From Actinomycetales bacterium (lineage in GTDB: Bacteria > Actinomycetota > Actinomycetes > Actinomycetales > Beutenbergiaceae): a stretch of 15,743 nt of DNA. Below are positions 13,033 through 15,743 of the stretch, piece after piece. The notes below the pieces were generated by a model. It searched no databases, was not told where the DNA came from, and saw nothing but the letters and a program-made list of their open reading frames with translations. Both the position numbers and the translations under genes were made by a program. Each line of letters starts with the position of its first letter. Positions within the stretch are counted from its first letter, which is position 1. The DNA is taken from assembly GCA_016649925.1 (NCBI GenBank), contig JAENWO010000016.1:1-15743 (forward strand). The letters are read 5' to 3'.

Positions 13033-15087
13033 TCACGGCGAGGCGCCGATGACCCGTACGGGCGCGTCCGTCTTGACCCGCACACCACCGACGGCGTCCA
13101 CCTCGACCTCGAGGTCGCGGCCGGCCAGCCGTAGCCCACGGACGCCGATCGCTCGGGCGACGGTGGGTCGCACCGTGAGGGTGCCGCCCGGGACATCGGG
13201 GTCCAGGCCGAGGGAGGCGGACAGGATCGCCACGGCCGAGGCCGCGGCCCACGCCTGTGGCCGGCAGGACGCCGGGTAGGGCACGGGGCGCGGCACACGG
13301 CCGCGCGCGTCACCCGAGAACAGTTCCGGCAGCCGGTACCCGAAGGCGGGGGCCGCGGCGAGCAGCGCCTGCGCGAGCGAGTCCGCCTGCGCCCCGAAAC
13401 CGGACCTGGCGAGGGCGTGGATGGCGATCGCCGTGTCGTGCGGCCACACCGCACCACCGTGGTAGCGCAGCTCCCAGTACCCGGCCGAGCCCTCGGCGAG
13501 CGTGCGCAGCCCGAACCCGGAGGCCATCGCTGGCGACGTGAGCCGGTCGGCGACGAGCGCCTCCTCCCGTGCATCGAGCAGGCCGGTCCCGAGCAGGTGA
13601 CCGATGTTGGAGGTGAGGGTGTCGACGGCGTCCTTGTCGCCGTCGAGCGCGATCGCCGGATAGCGCCCGACGTCGTCGCTGACCCAGAACTTCTCCCGGA
13701 ACCTGCCCGCGAGCTGACCCGCCCAGGTCCGCCACCGCTGGGCGGCCGGGCGACCGAACGCCTCGAGCAGGTCCGCGCCCGCCATGGCCGCCTCGTGCGC
13801 GTAGCCCTGGACCTCGCACAGCGCGATCGTGCCCGACGCCAACCGGCCGTCGCGCCACTGCACCGAGTCGCCCGAGTCCTTCCACCCCTGGTTCGCCAGG
13901 CCGTGACCGGAGCTGTCGATGTACTCGAGGAACCCGTCGCCGTCGGCGTCCCCGTAGTCGGCCATCCAGCTCAGCGCCGCCTCGAGCGCGGGCAGGAGCT
14001 CCTCCACCTCCTCGCTCGGCAGGCCCCAGCGCCAGGCGTCGGCGAGCAGGCAGATCCACAGCGGGGTGGCATCGATCGTCCCGTAGTACAGCGGGGGCAG
14101 CTCCACGCCGCCGTCGATCACCAGGGAGGCACGGCGGACCTCGTGCAGGATCCTCCCGGGCTGTTCCTCGCTCGCCGGCACCACGGCGCGGCCCTGAGCC
14201 GCGGCAAGCGTGCGCAACGTGCCCGCAGCCAGCTCCGTGCCCAGCGGAAGCATCATCCGGGCGGCCCAGATCGAGTCCCGGCCGAACAGCGTGAAGAACC
14301 ACGGGGCACCCGCAGCGAGGAACACCTCACCCGGCGCGTAGGAGCTGGACATGCGCAACCCGGAGAGGTCCGAGAGGCTGCGCTCGAGCAGGTCCGGGAT
14401 CCGCTGGTCCGCGGTGCGCACCTCGGGCCGGGACCACATCGGGGCGTCAGCCGGCGCAGCCATCACGACACCGAGTGTGTCGGTACAGACGAGGGACCAC
14501 CCGACCTCGGCCGGTACCCCGGTGCGCGCCTCCACGTCCCACTCCATCACCGGCGCCCCCGGGTCGCTCAGGTCGATGGCCGCACCGGGCGCGTGGAGAC
14601 GTACGCTGACCTCGCCGTCCCCCGCCCAGGTGAGACCGTCGCCGTCGGCCGTCGCGGGGTGCGGCCTGCCGAACCGGCCCATCTTCACCGCGTCCATCGG
14701 CAGGAAGTCCGCGGAGAGGGCGACGCGGATCGTGCCCCGTACCGGCGAGGCGGTGGAGCAGCTGAGCACGACGCGCTCCTCGAACGTGCCGGGGGCGATG
14801 CTGCGCAGCCGATCCACCCGGTTGGTGGGGTCCGCGCCGGGCCCGTCGATGCCTCGCGCCAGAGCCGTGATGCGTACGTCGGCGACACCACGGCTGCCCG
14901 TGGCGATCACCTCCGGCTCCTCACCGTTGAGGGTCAGGACGGCTCCGGAGAGGACGCGTACATCGGCGTGGAAGACGCCATGGAGGCCGGCGGCGTCCGG
15001 TCGCATCTGACCGTCCGGGTCGGACCATGCCTGCGTGGGCGCTCGCAGACAGACGAGCAGATCGTGCAGCAACGGCTGGCGTTCCAT
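13033..15087 (-). CDS. Amylo-alpha-1,6-glucosidase / glycogen debranching family protein
   Basis: A 684-residue cytoplasmic protein with an N-terminal beta-rich domain of the glycogen-debranching N-terminal type (about residues 15-210, including GLHGVFHADVRVLSGAVLTL) and a C-terminal (alpha/alpha)6 domain of the GDE_C / GH63-GH133-like kind. Typical motifs are WFFTLFGRDSIWAARMMLPL (D271), YYGTIDATPLWICLL, DADGDGFLEY, and NQGWKDSGDSVQW (D404), with EVQGYAHEA and WPHDTAIAI further on. It is expected to remove alpha-1,6-linked glucose from branched glucans, but members of this family often act on other oligosaccharides, so the substrate is open. The ATG at 15087 has GAAGG about 7 nt upstream and opens the family N-terminus (MERQPLLHDLLVCLR). 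It is divergent from a LacI-family gene, with a LacI-like palindrome and a CRP/GlxR-like site in the shared region. Confidence 0.88.
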   Translation of the reverse strand: MERQPLLHDLLVCLRAPTQAWSDPDGQMRPDAAGLHGVFHADVRVLSGAVLTLNGEEPEVIATGSRGVADVRITALARGIDGPGADPTNRVDRLRSIAPGTFEERVVLSCSTASPVRGTIRVALSADFLPMDAVKMGRFGRPHPATADGDGLTWAGDGEVSVRLHAPGAAIDLSDPGAPVMEWDVEARTGVPAEVGWSLVCTDTLGVVMAAPADAPMWSRPEVRTADQRIPDLLERSLSDLSGLRMSSSYAPGEVFLAAGAPWFFTLFGRDSIWAARMMLPLGTELAAGTLRTLAAAQGRAVVPASEEQPGRILHEVRRASLVIDGGVELPPLYYGTIDATPLWICLLADAWRWGLPSEEVEELLPALEAALSWMADYGDADGDGFLEYIDSSGHGLANQGWKDSGDSVQWRDGRLASGTIALCEVQGYAHEAAMAGADLLEAFGRPAAQRWRTWAGQLAGRFREKFWVSDDVGRYPAIALDGDKDAVDTLTSNIGHLLGTGLLDAREEALVADRLTSPAMASGFGLRTLAEGSAGYWELRYHGGAVWPHDTAIAIHALARSGFGAQADSLAQALLAAAPAFGYRLPELFSGDARGRVPRPVPYPASCRPQAWAAASAVAILSASLGLDPDVPGGTLTVRPTVARAIGVRGLRLAGRDLEVEVDAVGGVRVKTDAPVRVIGASP

Positions 15088-15114
15088 GAAGTCACCTTCG
15101 TACTTGACACAATC

Positions 15115-15130
15115 CGTGACGACGATCACA
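15115..15130. promoter_or_regulatory. CRP/GlxR-like site in the lacI-debranching intergenic region
   Basis: CGTGA-CGACGA-TCACA matches 9 of the 10 defined positions of TGTGA-N6-TCACA, the consensus shared by CRP and actinobacterial GlxR. It overlaps the inferred start of the debranching gene and lies between the TTGACA (15104-15109) and any -10 box for the LacI-family gene, so binding there would more likely repress than activate. The binding protein is inferred. Confidence 0.5.
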
Positions 15131-15157
15131 TTAGACCCACACATTGGAACGCTCCAA
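15128..15157 (-). promoter_or_regulatory. Putative promoter of the debranching gene
   Basis: On the minus strand TTGGAG (15152-15157) and TAATGT (15128-15133) are separated by 18 bp. TAATGT fits TANNNT; TTGGAG is only a partial -35 match. Transcription would begin near 15121, giving a leader of about 34 nt with GAAGG before the ATG. Confidence 0.4.
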
Positions 15158-15158
15158 T
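15143..15158. promoter_or_regulatory. LacI-family operator-like palindrome
   Basis: ATTGGAAC-GCTCCAAT is a 16-bp palindrome with one mismatched pair and a central CG, the usual architecture of LacI-family operators. It covers the putative -35 of the debranching gene (15152-15157) and lies 35 bp upstream of the LacI-family start, so the divergent regulator probably binds here and may control both genes. Confidence 0.65.
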
Positions 15159-15192
15159 CGTCAGGTTGTGCGCAGGCCGCAAGGAGGCGGTG

Positions 15193-15743
15193 GTGAACTC
15201 GGTGCAACGGGTCACGCTCGAGTCGGTCGCCGTGCATGCCGGCGTCTCCCGGCAGACGGTCTCCAACGCCATCAACGCGCCGGAACTGGTGCGCGCGGAC
15301 ACCCTCGAACGCGTCCGCGCCTCCATCAAGGGGCTCGGCTACCGACCATCGACCGCGGCCCGGCAGCTGCGCACCCGCCGCTCCCGGGTTCTCGGCTTCG
15401 CGCTGCCGCCGGCGCGCGACGGCTTCAACTACGCCGTTGGAGACCGTTTCATCCACGCTCTGACGGAGGCGGCGCAGCTGCACGGCTACCGGATCACCCT
15501 CTTCACCGCCGGCAGCGACGAGCAGGAGATCGCGCAGTACGAGGACCTGCTTCACGGCGCCGATATCGACGGGCTCGTCCTGACGAACACCCACCACGGC
15601 GACCCCCGCACGCACTGGCTCGGGGAGCGCGACGTGCCCTTCGTGACGTTCGGCCGCCCCTGGAACGACGGTCAGGGCGGAACAGCGCACCCGTGGGTGG
15701 ACGTCGACGGAGCGGCCGGAACGGCGCTGGCCGTGGAGCACCT
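15193..15743 (+). CDS. LacI-family transcriptional regulator (N-terminal part, cut by window end)
   Basis: The frame is open to the last base; 183 codons are visible of a family usually about 330-350 residues long. The N-terminal DNA-binding helix-turn-helix reads VTLESVAVHAGVSRQTVSNA (about residues 7-26), followed by ELVRADTLERVRASIKGLGY and the hinge helix region ARQLRTRRSRVLGF, whose Leu normally intercalates at a central CG step. The sugar-binding periplasmic-binding-like domain begins at about residue 65 (FIHALTEAAQLHGYRITLFT, then DIDGLVLTNTHH and VPFVTFGRP). AAGGAGG (15181-15187) is 2 nt from a GTG at 15190 and 5 nt from a GTG at 15193; the latter is preferred. It is divergent from the debranching gene and presumably its regulator, perhaps responding to a malto-oligosaccharide or related sugar; the ligand is not readable. 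Confidence 0.9.
   Translation, partial: MNSVQRVTLESVAVHAGVSRQTVSNAINAPELVRADTLERVRASIKGLGYRPSTAARQLRTRRSRVLGFALPPARDGFNYAVGDRFIHALTEAAQLHGYRITLFTAGSDEQEIAQYEDLLHGADIDGLVLTNTHHGDPRTHWLGERDVPFVTFGRPWNDGQGGTAHPWVDVDGAAGTALAVEH

Noticed and set aside
13030..13044. Terminator after the debranching gene
   Set aside because: GCCTC-N5-GAGGC overlaps the stop codon but has only a 5-bp stem and no T-run; dxs on the same strand may be partly read through.
12927..13574. N-terminal extension of dxs through the upstream open frame
   Set aside because: The extension overlaps the debranching gene in another frame and is compositionally odd; the ATG at 12926 has a good ribosome site and matches the family N-terminus.
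15088..15741. N-terminal extension of the debranching protein
   Set aside because: It would run through the promoter region and the antisense of the lacI-like gene; the ATG at 15087 has a ribosome site and begins the conserved domain.

Overview
The base composition (very high GC, with G or C at most third codon positions), GTG starts, ATGA/GTGA gene overlaps and leaderless TANNNT promoters point to an actinobacterium. The gene set (DUF3000, RNase D, a fadA/fadB-like pair, dxs, an actinobacterial ATP-grasp ligase) fits the order Micrococcales, but genus cannot be read from this window. A pyruvate formate-lyase system suggests a fermentative or facultatively anaerobic lifestyle.

Layout. (1) 23-2529: a small UspA-like protein on +, convergent with an ATP-grasp carboxylate-amine ligase on -; the ligase diverges from a DUF3000 gene. 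(2) 1951-3830: DUF3000 and RNase D, coupled by an ATGA overlap. (3) 3827-4462: a degraded stretch with a dubious ORF overlapping the RNase D stop, an IS3-family transposase remnant on -, and three perfect 19-bp tandem repeats that include the 3' end of pflA. (4) 4447-7549: pflB-pflA on -, encoding pyruvate formate-lyase and its radical-SAM activase. (5) 7774-11024: a thiolase and a two-domain enoyl-CoA hydratase/3-hydroxyacyl-CoA dehydrogenase, again ATGA-coupled: a beta-oxidation operon on +. (6) 11028-12926: dxs on -, convergent with the beta-oxidation operon with only 3 bp between stop codons. (7) 13033-15087: an amylo-alpha-1,6-glucosidase (glycogen debranching) family enzyme on -, divergent from a LacI-family regulator (15193 to the window end, truncated by the window).

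How the parts may work together. Pyruvate formate-lyase and thiolase both yield acetyl-CoA, but their divergent arrangement may simply be where the pfl pair was inserted. From memory of actinobacterial gene order, DUF3000, rnd, thiolase, fadB-like and dxs often lie close together; the pfl pair with a transposase scar on one side looks like an insertion into that block. The last region looks like a self-contained carbon-control module: the lacI/debranching intergenic region holds a LacI-type palindrome with a central CG over the debranching gene's putative -35 and a close match to the CRP/GlxR consensus next to it.

I do not see a CRISPR array, tRNA, rRNA, phage, defence locus or clearly novel multigene system. 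The most notable non-coding observations are the lacI/debranching operator region, the pflB upstream region with stacked inverted repeats, the IS scar with 19-bp repeats, and two leaderless promoters with identical geometry.
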